DNA of 64,000 nucleotides from Cryphonectria parasitica EP155 (Eukaryota > Ascomycota > Sordariomycetes > Diaporthales > Cryphonectriaceae). The notes under the pieces are model-generated. The model ran no database searches. It saw only the letters and a list, made by a program, of their open reading frames with translations, and had not been told where the DNA came from. Of this stretch, positions 12,284 to 23,873 are shown in pieces (position 1 is the stretch's first letter; every line of letters begins with the position of its first letter). Location of the stretch: positions 1,612,001 to 1,676,000 of the forward strand of contig NW_024468909.1 in the NCBI RefSeq assembly GCF_011745365.1, given 5' to 3'. Made by a program: the position numbers and the translations under genes.

Positions 12284-13698
12284 TTACATTAGCCAACTCA
12301 TGGCCAAAACCGCAGACGTCGTAACGATCAACAACCACGGCGACGATGACGACCACGACCCTTGGCGTAGTGCTGAGAAAGCCCCGCTGGTAGTCATGGC
12401 CTCGGCCAGGGTGGTGTTGGCAAAGGTCGGGCCACAAATGACATCGACATCCTGAGCGGCGCTCACGTAGGTGTTGGCGATGGGCTGTTTCCTGTTGGCG
12501 GTGGCGACGTGGTATATGCTCATGGTGTCCTGCAGGCAGCTTCCGCAGTTGGGGACGGTGCTGCCGGGCAGCGTTGAGTTGAGAGGCAGGAAATAAAAGT
12601 ACGTCTCGGTAGGGTCAGTCGAGTTGGTAACAGCGTCGCCAAAGCAGTAGGCAGAGGTGTCGTCGTTCTTGAGACAGGTCGCGCTGTACACGACCTGGTA
12701 GGCGACCAGGCCCATGTAGGCATCTACCACGGTCGAGGTGCCGCCGTCGTAGTCATCCCCGCAGTTCTCGGTCTTGGTCAGGTTTGTGGCCACATCCGCT
12801 AGGTACGTCGCGCAGCTGGTGACATTGGCTGCACAGGCGTGGTCCAGGACTGTAGAGATAGTGACGAGGGACTCCTCAGCGGCGAAGAACGAAGTAGAGC
12901 CCTGGCAGTTGGGTGGTTAGTATGTGGGGGGATTTTTTAAAAAAAAAAAAATTTTTAAAAGGAGCAACATGCGACCCAGGAGTTGGGGTCTGCACTCACC
13001 TGAAGCAGCAGCGAGATGGGGTAACAGGCCTGAAACTCATCAGCCGCGATCATGTTGTCGATAAAGGTCGGGCAGGTCGAGGAGACGTAAGAGCTCGACA
13101 GCCCACCGTCAAAAAAGCTCGGTAGCGGGCTTGTCGAGACGGTCGCGGTGGAGGTGGAGGTAGACGTCGACGAGGCTGACGTCTTGGTCGAGGTCTCTGA
13201 TTTCGAGCTCGCCTCGCTCGTTGCCGAGGTCTTCAGGGTCGTGGACGACTCGGTCGATACCGGGATTTTGAACGTCGAGGAGACGGTCTCCCGCCTCCTC
13301 AGCTCATGCTCTTCCGGTTGAAGCACCGTCCACACGCCCTCATTCTTCACCCGTATCCGCGTGTCGATCAAAAGCTCTGCTGCCTCTTCTACTCCTTCCT
13401 CCGCCATCTTCTCCACCTCTGCCGCCGCAGGTATAGGATCTGACGTCGGCGTCGGCTGCGGAACTCCGTCAAGAGCGGCCAGCTGGAGATCTGCAACAGC
13501 TGTGGGCTCCGGGAGCTCGTCGACCTGGTATGCCACGGCCACGGCCGCGAACGACAACGCAATGGCCAATGTCCTTGCCCATCGTGTCCGTGGTCTGTGG
13601 TGCGCTGTTGCTGTTGCTGCACAAGATTTGAGAGGGGTTGTGACCACGCCCGTTACGGCAGGTAGACGACGGTGACCGAGAGGCTTGAAGGAGGCCAT
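12284..13698 (-). CDS. DUF7729-like cell-surface protein, probable GPI anchor
   Basis: Two exons, complement(12284-12901, 13000-13698), give 438 aa. The 98-nt intron has donor GTGAGTG, a perfect TACTAAC branch point (12916-12922 on the reverse strand) and acceptor CTGCCAG, and both exons are in phase 0. An Arg-rich N-terminus precedes a hydrophobic segment at about residues 43-57, acting as signal peptide or signal anchor. A Ser/Thr-rich stretch (about 138-190) is probably O-glycosylated. The C-terminal domain (about 190-405) has many Cys and N-glycosylation sites, including PLPSFFDGG, CPTFIDN, CYPISLLLQ, SFFAAEES, LDHACAANV and NCGDDY. It ends in a hydrophobic tail (about 418-438) typical of GPI attachment. 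I recognise the pattern as the fungal DUF7729 family, whose function is unknown to me. A cell-wall or membrane-surface location is inferred. Confidence 0.8.
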
Positions 13699-15157
13699 GA
13701 TTATAATGAGGCAGTAACACTATTAATATGCAACATGTGTGCAACGAGAGAGACGGTGGACCGGTGGGGAGGGGGATCGTCCCGTTGATGCTGATCGCGG
13801 CGTGCTTGTCAGCGATCGTCAATATCGGCGGTCGCAGATCTTTTCCCTTTGGCAGTATAGGCCGCAGCACAGGCCTCGCAGTCTCCTTGGTAAAGATTAT
13901 ATTATGTACGTTCGTCTATTTCTTCCGAAAAGATGAACGGGCCACACGCTCGTGGCAAGCGATGTTGGAAGGGGTGATCACCTGTGGGGGTGAAGGTAGA
14001 TAGGTAGAACAAGAGAGGGCAAAAGAAAGAGAGAGAGAGAGAGCCGGGTTTTGACCGCTCCTGTGGATAGAAACCAGATGAAGTGAAGTGCCGTGCACGG
14101 CGAGTCCTCGAAGCCGACGGGAGGCGGCAGACCGGCAATAAAAATACCAAGGAGAGACGATAACGCAAGTCGCAGGGTACAGAGGGAGAGGTGACAAGGA
14201 CTGCGCAGTACTATGGTACTCTCTGCGGAACCGGAATACCGAGGGAGAGGCCCGGTCAGAAGACGACAGGTGAGAGGCGGGCGGGGGCGTAAGAAGATGA
14301 ATCTATTTACTGAGGGAGGGGGGGAGACTGTAAGGGTTGCAATGGCGGCTGGAAGAGGGGTCTCTGGTCGAAAGGGTGTACTGCTATGGTACTAAGCACC
14401 AAGTGAGTAGTGTCGTAGTATTGAACGCCTCGTGTCAAATCGAGAGCCGGTTCCTGACTAGGGGAGGAAGAGGCTCGCTCCCAAGGTGGATCGAATCTCC
14501 TGCACAGAGAAGGGGACCCGCGTAGTGTGCGTGTAGGAACCGTACCTGGTATATGGTACACCGTATGCAGGCAGGTCTGGCAGGTCGGGGTATATATGTC
14601 TTTGAGGGGTTCGGTTGTGCTGAAAACCCGAAAGAGGTGAGAAGTGAGAAGGGAAGAGAGGAGATCGAACTGGTCCTCACCCTCACTCACCCACACTTTG
14701 CTCACTCTGAACAAGTCGAGGTGGGAAAAGTGGCAAAGAGGGAGTCGCAAAGAACAAGAGAACAACACAAAACAAAACAAGAACGAAAAAAAAAACAAAA
14801 AATCCGATGTCGAAGTGAAACACACAGCAAATCATGAAGAGATAAGAGGCCCCATGAGAAAAGTCCAAGCTACAGGGCTCCAGAAGCTTGAAAAACGCAA
14901 AGGGCGGAAATGGGGCAGGGTAGAGAAAACAGGGACCACCCGGGAATGAGCAAACGGTAGCGTCAGGGGTTCAACCAAGCGACCACCACCTTTCGGCCCC
15001 TGTTGGCTGTCGTTCCCGCGATGCGAGGTCCCCCAGTTCGTACTTATCCATGTACCACCCTAGCATATTACAATAGTATTATACCAGAAACAGCTTCTCA
15101 GTCTGGCAAAGCTGGCCGTGGCAGTGTGGAGATCGCGATGGAACGTCGATCGGATCA

Positions 15158-15159
15158 GA

Positions 15160-15231
<72 letters not shown>
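15158..15231. repeat. Long compound (AG)n(TG)n microsatellite
   Basis: Roughly 40 nt of AG/GA dinucleotides are followed without a break by about 29 nt of TG. It is the longest of four compound GA/GT tracts in the window and lies in a gene desert. Confidence 0.95.
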
Positions 15232-15234
<3 letters not shown>

Positions 15235-17583
15235 ATGTTAGAGAGAGAAAGAGAAAGAATAGAAGAGGGCTTTTGGGTCAGACTCCATTCTGATTCAGAC
15301 CAGAACTTACTATATGTGTGTGTTCACGCGCATGTACTCGGGCATATTGTTGTAGAGCACTGCTACATTGCACGACGTCCTTAGTACTTACTAAGATCAG
15401 AAAATAAGACGGAGGACCTTGAACATGCAGGCAGGTGGGGCCAACCCGAGGGTCTAGTGCCCCTAGGAGGGGCCATCTCATATACATAGCAGTACGTACC
15501 GCAGTACTATGTACAGTAAGTACACCCTGACTGCTTGCTGCACGACAGAAGGGGGCAAGGCGGGAAGGAGGAAAATGTCACGTTGGGCGGGACACCCTGC
15601 AGGCTGGAAAATCAATAAATCAATAATCCATCAGCCATCAAGGACCTAGAGCCCGCCCGTAAGTGGCAAGGTCGACTGATTGGGACGCGCCAGCACTCGC
15701 CCGCCAGGGAGTCATCATCCAACCAGTCATCATCAAATTACTATGTACTAATGGTATGTGTATGGAGTATGGAGTTTCTTGCTTATTTCATGATTTCTGA
15801 TGGATCAAGTGGGCTGACAGAGACAATGTCTCGTATTTTTTTTTTTTGTTCTGTCTTCTTCTAGAGGAGAAACAGGGAAAAAGAAGGAAGAAAGGGAAGG
15901 GAGACTGTTGACCTGCAGGAACTTTTAGCGCGGAGCCAAAAAGAAGGAGAGGCATTCTAATAATCACAGAGATCAAGAAGAAAACGATTCGAATCAGGAA
16001 CGGAGAATAAGCTTGCTCACCGAGTAAAGAAAAACGTGCCAGCGTCGATCAGGATCGTCCTTCTCCATCCCACAGCATGGCATGCCGCCAAACCCACGAG
16101 GTGCTTAGTACCCCAGTTTTTAGAGCCGACGATCAATGCTTCTAGGCCCTGTACTCCTTCGTTCGCATTTTCTCTGATCATTCTCACATACCATGTCCAC
16201 CCATACTTGACCATCATCAGCTGCAGCTGAAGCCTAGAGGGTGACTGAATGGGCTGAGATGAAGTCAGCACCATTCTACACCCCACAAGCCGTGCCATCT
16301 GTAGCACAGACTTATTGATGATAGATCAAATTCCTGTCGGTTTTTTTTTGGTTTCTTTTTTTTTTGTTCTTTTATTAAGCACAGGATCCAAGCCTTGGCG
16401 TCAACCTCTCCTTCTCCCTCTCTTTCTCACTCTACAGCATTACATTACGTATCATCAAGCACGAGTACATAGTCCCACTATCGTCTTCGCTTGGCCTTGT
16501 GCCCAGCTTTCACATGGTCATCCACCATCCCCTCCACTTATGTGATCCTCCCGTAGGGCTTCTCGCTCACCACCCCTCGCCTCGCCATTCACCCTTCCGC
16601 CCTTCCATCCTGAGACCCACCCAACAACATACTATACTACAGTAGTATCAGCACCAGCCCTAAAGGATCTGATCTAAAAAGGGTGTGGTGTATTGTATGT
16701 CATCATCAACATTGTTCTTTTTTTTTTCTTTTTTTTCTCTTGCACAACATGATCTCGCGCGAGGCTCCACATTATGAATTTCGGAGCCGAGATGCATACA
16801 GACTATCGATACTTACCATAGTGCGTACGAAAATACATACACACAGACGACAGTGTATGGAAAACATGTTCTTCAGGTCCACAATCACGCGTCTTCGTCA
16901 TCAGAAACCGACAAGTCCTGCCGACACATCATTCACGACCCAGCTATCTCCCATAGACGGTTGTCGCCAAGTGCACGGTCGGTGGGTCCCAATATCGCAT
17001 ACGAGATGGGTCCCGAGGCTATGGGTTGCCAGAAAAAAACACCCGGGACGAAGAGAGGGAAAAAAAAAGGGTCGTCCTCGTCGTGCTTGTCATAATGTTA
17101 CTAAGTACTACGTCTACAAATATTTGCAGACAGACAAGAACGCCAATCACCACATCGAGAACGATCGGACCCATCCATTCATCCTCCGTCAGCACGCCTA
17201 GCCAGGTTGTCAACAGTCACCACCACCGCCACCTTCCGGAAACCATTCCCCGCCCCATGGCCCCCCCCCTTTCCTCCCCCAGAATCGGTAACACAGACAG
17301 AAGAAGAACACAAGGGAAGAGAGATGGCTTCTGCAGCCTCATCCAAACATGGCATCGACGCAGTAAGAAAAGAGTTTATTCTTATTCTTCCTCCGCGCGT
17401 GCGCACTTCCGGGCTGTGCTCAGTCTCACCACTTCATGCAATGTACTCTGGCCCACCACCAATTCATACTCATGGGTCGTTCTAGCCCTTCTGGCGTTGC
17501 GCCACCACACACCACACAGGCCGCCCAGCCCGCCGCACTCGTGCAGGTTTTCTAGTGGTTCCTTGGCCTGCCGCAAAATGAGC

Positions 17584-17617
17584 CTCTCTCTCTCTCTCTG
17601 TGTGTGTGTATGTGTGT
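17584..17617. repeat. Compound (CT)n(GT)n microsatellite
   Basis: A CT dinucleotide run passes directly into GT dinucleotides with one TAT interruption. It sits in non-coding DNA. Confidence 0.9.
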
Positions 17618-19604
17618 ACCATGGTATGTACTTGACTGTGTAAAATTATATGCTGTTTGTGAGAACCCGGCCCAACGTTGTCTCCACAGCACCCCCCCCC
17701 CATTCTTCCGCTGGCTAAAGGGATAAGGCTCAGCCCAATTCGAACCAGCAGAAGCCAAGATCTTTAGGTTGGGACGGGTGACGCGACTATTGATTCTTTT
17801 TTCTTTTCCTTTCTTTTGGGGGCTGGGTGATAAGAAAGGAGAAAAGGGGGGAGGGGGACGCTCTATGTACGCACATGTGTTCATTCTTTCTGCTGTTGCG
17901 CTGTGAGTTTGCTCTGGCCATTGTGGGGAGTTCCTTTTTTTTCTCCTTCTTCTCTTCTTATAAGTGTCTGCTGGAACCAGGATGAATTGCCCAGACTCTG
18001 GCCGACCTCCTATAATATTTTTGCCGTCCTTTCCTCGAAGAAAAGAGACGACAATAAGAAGAAGAAAAGAAGACGAAAAAGGTAAATAAAATCAAGAAAT
18101 GGGCCGCCTCCTTTGAGCTCCAATAGCCTGCCGGAGGACAAGAAACAGGCACACATTTCTTCTGCTTCTTCTTCTTCTTCTTCTTCCTCATTCTCCACCT
18201 CTTGCCAAGTCAACAACGGACAAAGACTGGTGGTTGGACACAAATCTACACTCCCTCCCCTGAAACGGCCGAGACATACACAAGTATTCAATGTCGTGGA
18301 ACCCCATGTCAACCGCATAAAACATCCCGAGGACGGGTTGTCATGTCTCACGCACAGCCTGGAACGAACGCGTGTAATGATATATGTATATATATATATA
18401 TTTTAAATCTTTGGGTTACACGGGCAAGTAGTAGTTAGTAACTGTAAGTACTTATGTAACACAAGTAAAAACTACTTGCTGCCGTTTTTCCATACCGCGC
18501 GGGATGATGTAGATGAAGTGATTGATGGGACAGATAGGAACTGGAGATGCTTCTTCTGGGGGACTGGACATTATCCGTTTGTTAGTACCTGCTGGGACCG
18601 GCGCACACCTCCTTTTCTTTTTACTCAGTCTTGTTTTTTTCTTTTTTTCCTTCTTCCCCTTTCCTGTTCTTCTAACCTTTTTCCTCAATGGCCCTCATCT
18701 TCCCCCCTTCCCCTCTTGGGGGAACCAAACGCCTCTCCCACCAAAGTTAATAACTTATTCATGCTTCCATACCCCATCATTCTTACAATGTACAACCGCT
18801 CCTTTCTTTTTTTTTTCTCTTCTTCTTCGTTTTCATCAGTAACGAGAACGGGCATGATCGGCCATGCTCTTCGCTCGGATACTCTTGCCGTATTTCTGAC
18901 TCTGTGCCATGATCTGTGTCAAATGTGGATATCATTGTAGTGTATGTATATTGTATATACAAAAATAAATCAAAATGTATAAAACATATATGTGTACCTT
19001 TCCTTCCTTTGGTAAGCCTACGACATAGTTTCGTGGACCATTTTCAATAACTCCGCCACAGCAGACTCATCCAGCCACCCATGAACCAGTCATGTTAGTC
19101 TCCCAGTCCGAAATTTAAGAACCACCAAGATTAGCTTTGCAAACACCCTTTCAAGAAAGAGAGAGTGAGAGAGAAAGCCTTCACTATAAGGATGCATTAC
19201 TTTCAATACTTGTCTAGCATTTATGTGACCGGGTATCAAATTTTGTCCACTATACATGTTGACTAGGTTTAGGAGTAATTAAGGGAAAAAGAAGGGACAA
19301 GATGCCCTTTTACTTTTTGGGTTTCTTTTTCTTTTTTTCTCTTCTCTTTTTTTTATTTAGAAGGAATAAAGTCAAAGGCATTTTGTCCTCCATGTCTTCT
19401 TCAGACCAAAGCAATACCTGCAACGCCCCTCAATGAACAAGATGCCATGAACTCTTCATTTTCCTCTTCCCAGTCCGTGAGAATGTATACATATGTACGT
19501 GTATGTGTGTGTCCCTTCATGGTATGTCCATGGAAAACAGGATCAAGACAAAAAGTCTATCGCTGCCGTCATCACGTGATGAAAATGTCCTGTCCCTCCA
19601 GAAT

Positions 19605-19620
19605 CCCCCCCCCCCCCCCC
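19605..19620 (-). repeat. C16/G16 homopolymer just after the ABC transporter stop
   Basis: Sixteen consecutive C on the + strand are G16 in the sense of the ABC transporter mRNA, starting 5 nt after its TGA stop (19626-19628). It must lie in the 3' UTR. Confidence 0.95.
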
Positions 19621-19625
19621 TTTCT

Positions 19626-22600
19626 TCATGCCTTCTTCTCCAGGCTCTGCAGCCGAACCAGTTCCGCATACCGGCCGCTCAGGCCCATGAGCTCCCTGTG
19701 CGTGCCCTTCTCGACGATGACGCCCCTCTCAAACACATAGATGCAGTCGGCCTTGGCAATGGTCGAAAGCCTGTGGGCGACGGCGATGGTGGTCCGTCCC
19801 TTGGCCGCCTTGTCCAGGGCGGCCTGCACCACGTGCTCGGACTCGCTGTCCAGCGCCGATGTGGCCTCGTCCAGCAGCAGGATCTTGGGGTCACGGATCA
19901 GCGCCCGCGCGATGGCAATGCGCTGCTTCTGGCCACCCGACAGGAGCGTGCCCTTGGACCCGACCACGGTGTTGAAGCCCTCGGGGAGCGACAGGATGAA
20001 GTCGTAGATGTTGGCCTCCCTGCACACGGCCTCGACCTGCTCGTCCGTGATGGCCTCCGGGTCCGTGGCGCCCAGCATGATGTTCTCGCGGATCGTGCCC
20101 GCGTAGAGCGTCGGCTCCTGGCTCACCAGTGCGATGAAGGAGCGGTAGTCGTTCACGTTCAGGCTGGAGATCTCGCGCCCGTCGACATATACACCGCCAG
20201 CGAGCGGGTTGTAGAAGCGCTCCAGCAGCGCGATGGTCGTGCTCTTGCCGCACCCAGAGGGCCCGACGAGCGCAATGTACTGGCCAGGGCGGACCTGGAG
20301 ATCCAGACCCCGCAGCACGGGGACATCTGGGCGCGTGGGGTAGCGGAAGTGGACATCGCGGAACTCGATGGTACCCTGGATGGCGTACTTGTCCTCGCGG
20401 GACAGCCTCTCGCCCTCGGTGGACCACGTGTCGATGGACGGCTGGCGGTCAAAGAGTCTCTTGAGCTCGGTCGCCGCAGACTTGGCCTTGCCCATGTCCG
20501 GCGCGAAGCTGAAGATGGTGCCGGCGGACTGCGCGCCAAAGATGATTTCCGAGAAGACCACGAAGAATTGGAAGAGAGAGTACTCGCCCTTGGCGAGCAG
20601 CGTGCCGCCGTACCAGAACCCGAGCGCAAAGACGAGGAACAGCAGGCTCTGCGAGGCTGCGTACAGGGTCGAGCTGCGCAGGATGGACTTGGTGGAGGCC
20701 TGGAGCTGGGTGGCTAGGGAGTCACGGTACAGGTGCATGACATCGTCCTCGCGGGTGAGGGACGCGACAGTGCGGATGGCGGTAATGGCCTCGGAGGCGA
20801 AGGAGGCGGACTTGTCGTAGGCCTTCCTGGAGCGGCGCTGGAACTGGGCGAGCATCCAGACACGCAGGAAGCCGCAAGCGAGGAGCACAGGTATGGTGGC
20901 GATGCATACGAGCGCAAGCTTCCACCCAATCGCTAGGGAGATGACACAGCAGGCGACGAGGGTCGAGAGAGACATCAGGATCGTTGCGAGGGTGGCCCCA
21001 GACAGGCCCGCCATGTGAGTGGCCTCGGTCGAGAGGAACGAGGTCAGGGCACCCGCAGCGTTCTCGTCTCGGTCAAAGAACTCGACATCCTGGCGCAGCA
21101 TGGCGCGGAAGGCCCTGTCGCGGACCCGGTGAATCATGCGCTCGGACCCGAAGGCAAAGATGACACCTTGGACCGCGAAGACGATAAGCATCGCCAAGCC
21201 CAGCATGAGATACATCAAGCACCAGAAGTGGGCGCTGGACTTGATCCCTGGAATTGTCTCGGGCGAGACGGGAACCGAGAGGGCGACAATGATCTCGGAG
21301 AAGATGAGGGACATGACCGGGTTACCACCACCAGACAAGACGGCGAAGAAGAGGCCGACGACCATCATGGGCCATTCCTCCTTGTTGAAGGAGGCGAGAA
21401 GCTTGATGAGCGACCAGAGCGAGTACTCCCGCTCCTCGGGGGCCTTGCGGTTCTGCATGGCCACGCTGGACACCGACTTGGAAGTCGCCTGGCGGTTGAG
21501 TCTCGCGGCGATGTTGGTGTCGTCGGGGTCGGCCTCGAAACCCCCTTCGCCCTCGACAGCTGTGGCCGTCTCTCCCTGTGAGGTCTTCTTCTTGATGAGC
21601 TCGATCTCGTCGTCGTCCTCCGAAGGGTTGGATTCGTCGTCGTCGTCGTTGACTGTGGCGATTGCCTGTGCGGTGACTAGCGAGTGGTAGGCACCCTCCA
21701 TTTTTAGGAGCTCGTTATGCGTTCCCTGCTCGACGATTTTGCCCTGGCTCATGACGACGATGTTGTCGGCGTCCTTGATGGTGCTGAGACGGTGAGCGAT
21801 GGCAATAGTCGTGCGGCCCTCGGACGCCTGTTCCAGGGCAGCCTGTACGACACCCTCACTTCGCGAATCCACTAAAGTCAACGTGTCAGTGTTTTGTATG
21901 TGTTTCTTAGTGGAGAAGAAGAGGAAGAAGAGGAGGAGGAGGAGCAGGAGAACAAGTGTAGACTGTTGTTACTCACGAGCTGAAGTGGCCTCGTCCAGGA
22001 GCAATATCTTGGGGTCGGAACAAATGGCACGCGCGATGGCGATCCGCTGCTTCTGGCCACCAGAGAGCAGGAAGCCTCTCTCCCCAACATTCGTCTCGTA
22101 GCCTTCGGGAAGGGCGGTGATGAAGTCGTGCGCAAAAGCCTTGACGGCGGCGGCCTCGATGAGCTCCTTCTGCTTCTCGGGGCCCGCGTTCTCGTGCTGG
22201 GTGCCGACCAGACCATGGCGGATGTTGTCGTAGATTGTGGTGCTGAAGAGGGTGGGCTCCTGGGAGACGAGGGAGATCTGCTGCCGCAGCCATCGCAGGT
22301 TGAGGGTCGAGATGTCGCGGCCATCCAGGTACACAGTGCCCTGGACGGGCTCGTAGAAGCGCTCGACCAGGCCGACAATGGTCGACTTGCCCGAGCCCGA
22401 GGCGCCTACGAGGGCGGTCGTCTTGCCGGCGGGGATCTTCAGGCTGATGTCGTCCATGACGGTGACCTCGGGCCGCGAGGGGTAGATCATCTTGACACTC
22501 CTGAGCTCGATCTCGCCCTCGACCACGTCGAGCTTGTCGCCAGCGGCCGAGGAGCTGTCCAGGGCGGATACGCGGTCGATGGTGGTGAAGATCTTGGCAC

Positions 22601-23873
22601 TGGCACCGAGGGCGGTGGTAAAGGCCTGCACGTTGGGTGTGACATTGCCGAGGGCGAAGGACCCGATCATGACGGCCATGGCGACAGTCAGCACCTTGGA
22701 CAGGGAGGTACTGCCGTCGACAAGGAACACGGAGCCCTGCCAGAAGGCGAGGCCATAGTTCCAGTTCATGACCATCATCAGGAACGCAACCATGACGGCG
22801 AGGGAGCCCTTGAGCCTCACGCCGAAGTACTCGGCCTTGATCAGATGGCTGTCGTAGGAGGTGGCCAGCCTGTCCTGGGTGCCAAAGGCGACGGCGTTGC
22901 GGACGGAGCTGAGCGTCTCCTCGGCCACGGTTCCGCCGAGTGCGTACGCGTTGATGTTGGCTCGGCTGTTCTTGACAATGAACTGCGAGCCGCTGCCCAT
23001 GATGAAGACGATGGCAACGACAGTGGACAGGAGGATCAAGGTGAGCTTCCAGTACTCGATGAAGCCGATGATGAAGGCGGCGAAGAAGGTGGCTATAGCG
23101 GTCAGGGTGATGGCCACCTTCTCGCTGATGCCGTCCTGGATGAGATTGGTGTCCGCCGTGATGCGGGTCACAACCTCACCGCTTCCCAGGTTGTCGAAGA
23201 AGCCGATGTTCTGCTTGAGGCAGCTCTCGAGGTAATGCTCGCGGATCTTGCCCGATATATGCTCACCGGTGTAGATGAAGATGACGGTTGAGATGTAGGT
23301 GGCAAAGAACATGCCAACACCGAGGTAGACGAAATACAGGACCAGGTGGGTCATTTCGGCCATGAAGCTGTCGTAGGAGGCGGTGCCGTTGAAGAAGCCT
23401 GCAAACGTGCCCTGCAGGCTACCAAAGACGATGGTCATACATGGGAGGATGGCGCCCGACGCGATGGCACAGACAGAGCCGATGGCGAGAAGTACGAGGT
23501 CGGTCCTCGTCGAGTAGCGGTAGAGCGTGGTGAGCCCGACCTTGATGTTGGGCGTGTCGACCTGTCTCTTCAGGATGGCAGCCTCGTCGGGGGCCAGGTG
23601 ACCAAAGGGATCGTCGGGGTTCTTGTTCTCCGTCAACTTTCCTGGGGGGACAGAGTCCAGTTTCTGCAACTCCTGGCTTGAATCATCCCTCATCTTCACA
23701 GCCGCATTCTCGTCGACTAACTGCTCCTGAGCCTTCTCGCTTGCTGGGTTGTCATCAGGCGTCTGCTGGGACGGCTCCTCTGTTGTGGTCCTTGTGTCCT
23801 CCTCCTCCTTCAAAACATGTGCAACCTCGGCCCCCTGCTGGAGGGGCTGCTTTTCTGAGGTGTCTTCAGCCAT
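19626..23873 (-). CDS. Full-size ABCB (MDR/P-glycoprotein-type) ABC transporter
   Basis: ATP-driven membrane exporter with two TMD-NBD halves. Two exons, complement(19626-21871, 21977-23873), encode 1380 aa; the 105-nt intron (GTGAGT...TTTAG) splits the Leu codon right after the first Walker B motif. The chosen start is the ATG at 23873 (MAEDTSEK); another in-frame Met lies 13 codons upstream. Domains in order: acidic cytosolic N-terminus (1-115), TMD1 (about 120-420), NBD1 with Walker A GASGSGKST (490-498), LSGGQ (603-607) and Walker B ILLLDE (623-628), an acidic linker, TMD2 (about 790-1090), and NBD2 with Walker A GPSGCGKST (1169-1177), LSGGQ (1276-1280), Walker B (1296-1301) and the H-loop His in AHRLST (near 1332). 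All catalytic motifs are intact in both halves. Fungal relatives include drug-efflux pumps and Ste6-type pheromone exporters. Length and intact motifs favour a multidrug exporter, but the substrate cannot be read from sequence. Confidence 0.95.

Larger units (their letters stand above)
13699..19625. other. 5.9 kb gene desert rich in simple repeats
   Basis: This interval lies upstream of the DUF7729-like gene (13698, -) and downstream of the ABC transporter (stop at 19626, -), so it holds a promoter at its left end and a 3' UTR at its right end. Open frames up to 205 codons (for example 17026-17643 and 14307-14825) are low in complexity and lack domains. Visible are (AG)n(TG)n at 15158-15231, (CT)n(GT)n at 17584-17617, C10 at 17692-17701, a TTC tract near 18157-18190, (TA)n near 18385-18402, many pyrimidine tracts and several short palindromes around TACTA/GTAC (for example 16629-16648 and 18445-18454). 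Confidence 0.5.

Noticed and set aside
17735..17755. tRNA B-box-like GGTTCGAATT on the reverse strand
   Set aside because: Flanking sequence cannot form the acceptor and anticodon stems of a tRNA.
19503..20717. 404-codon + strand frame opposite the second NBD
   Set aside because: It is antisense to conserved Walker and signature motifs and shows no independent similarity.
22128..23291. 387-codon + strand frame opposite the ABC transporter
   Set aside because: It is a shadow of GC-rich codon positions in the intact transporter gene; its composition is Gly/Asp/Val-rich with no domain.
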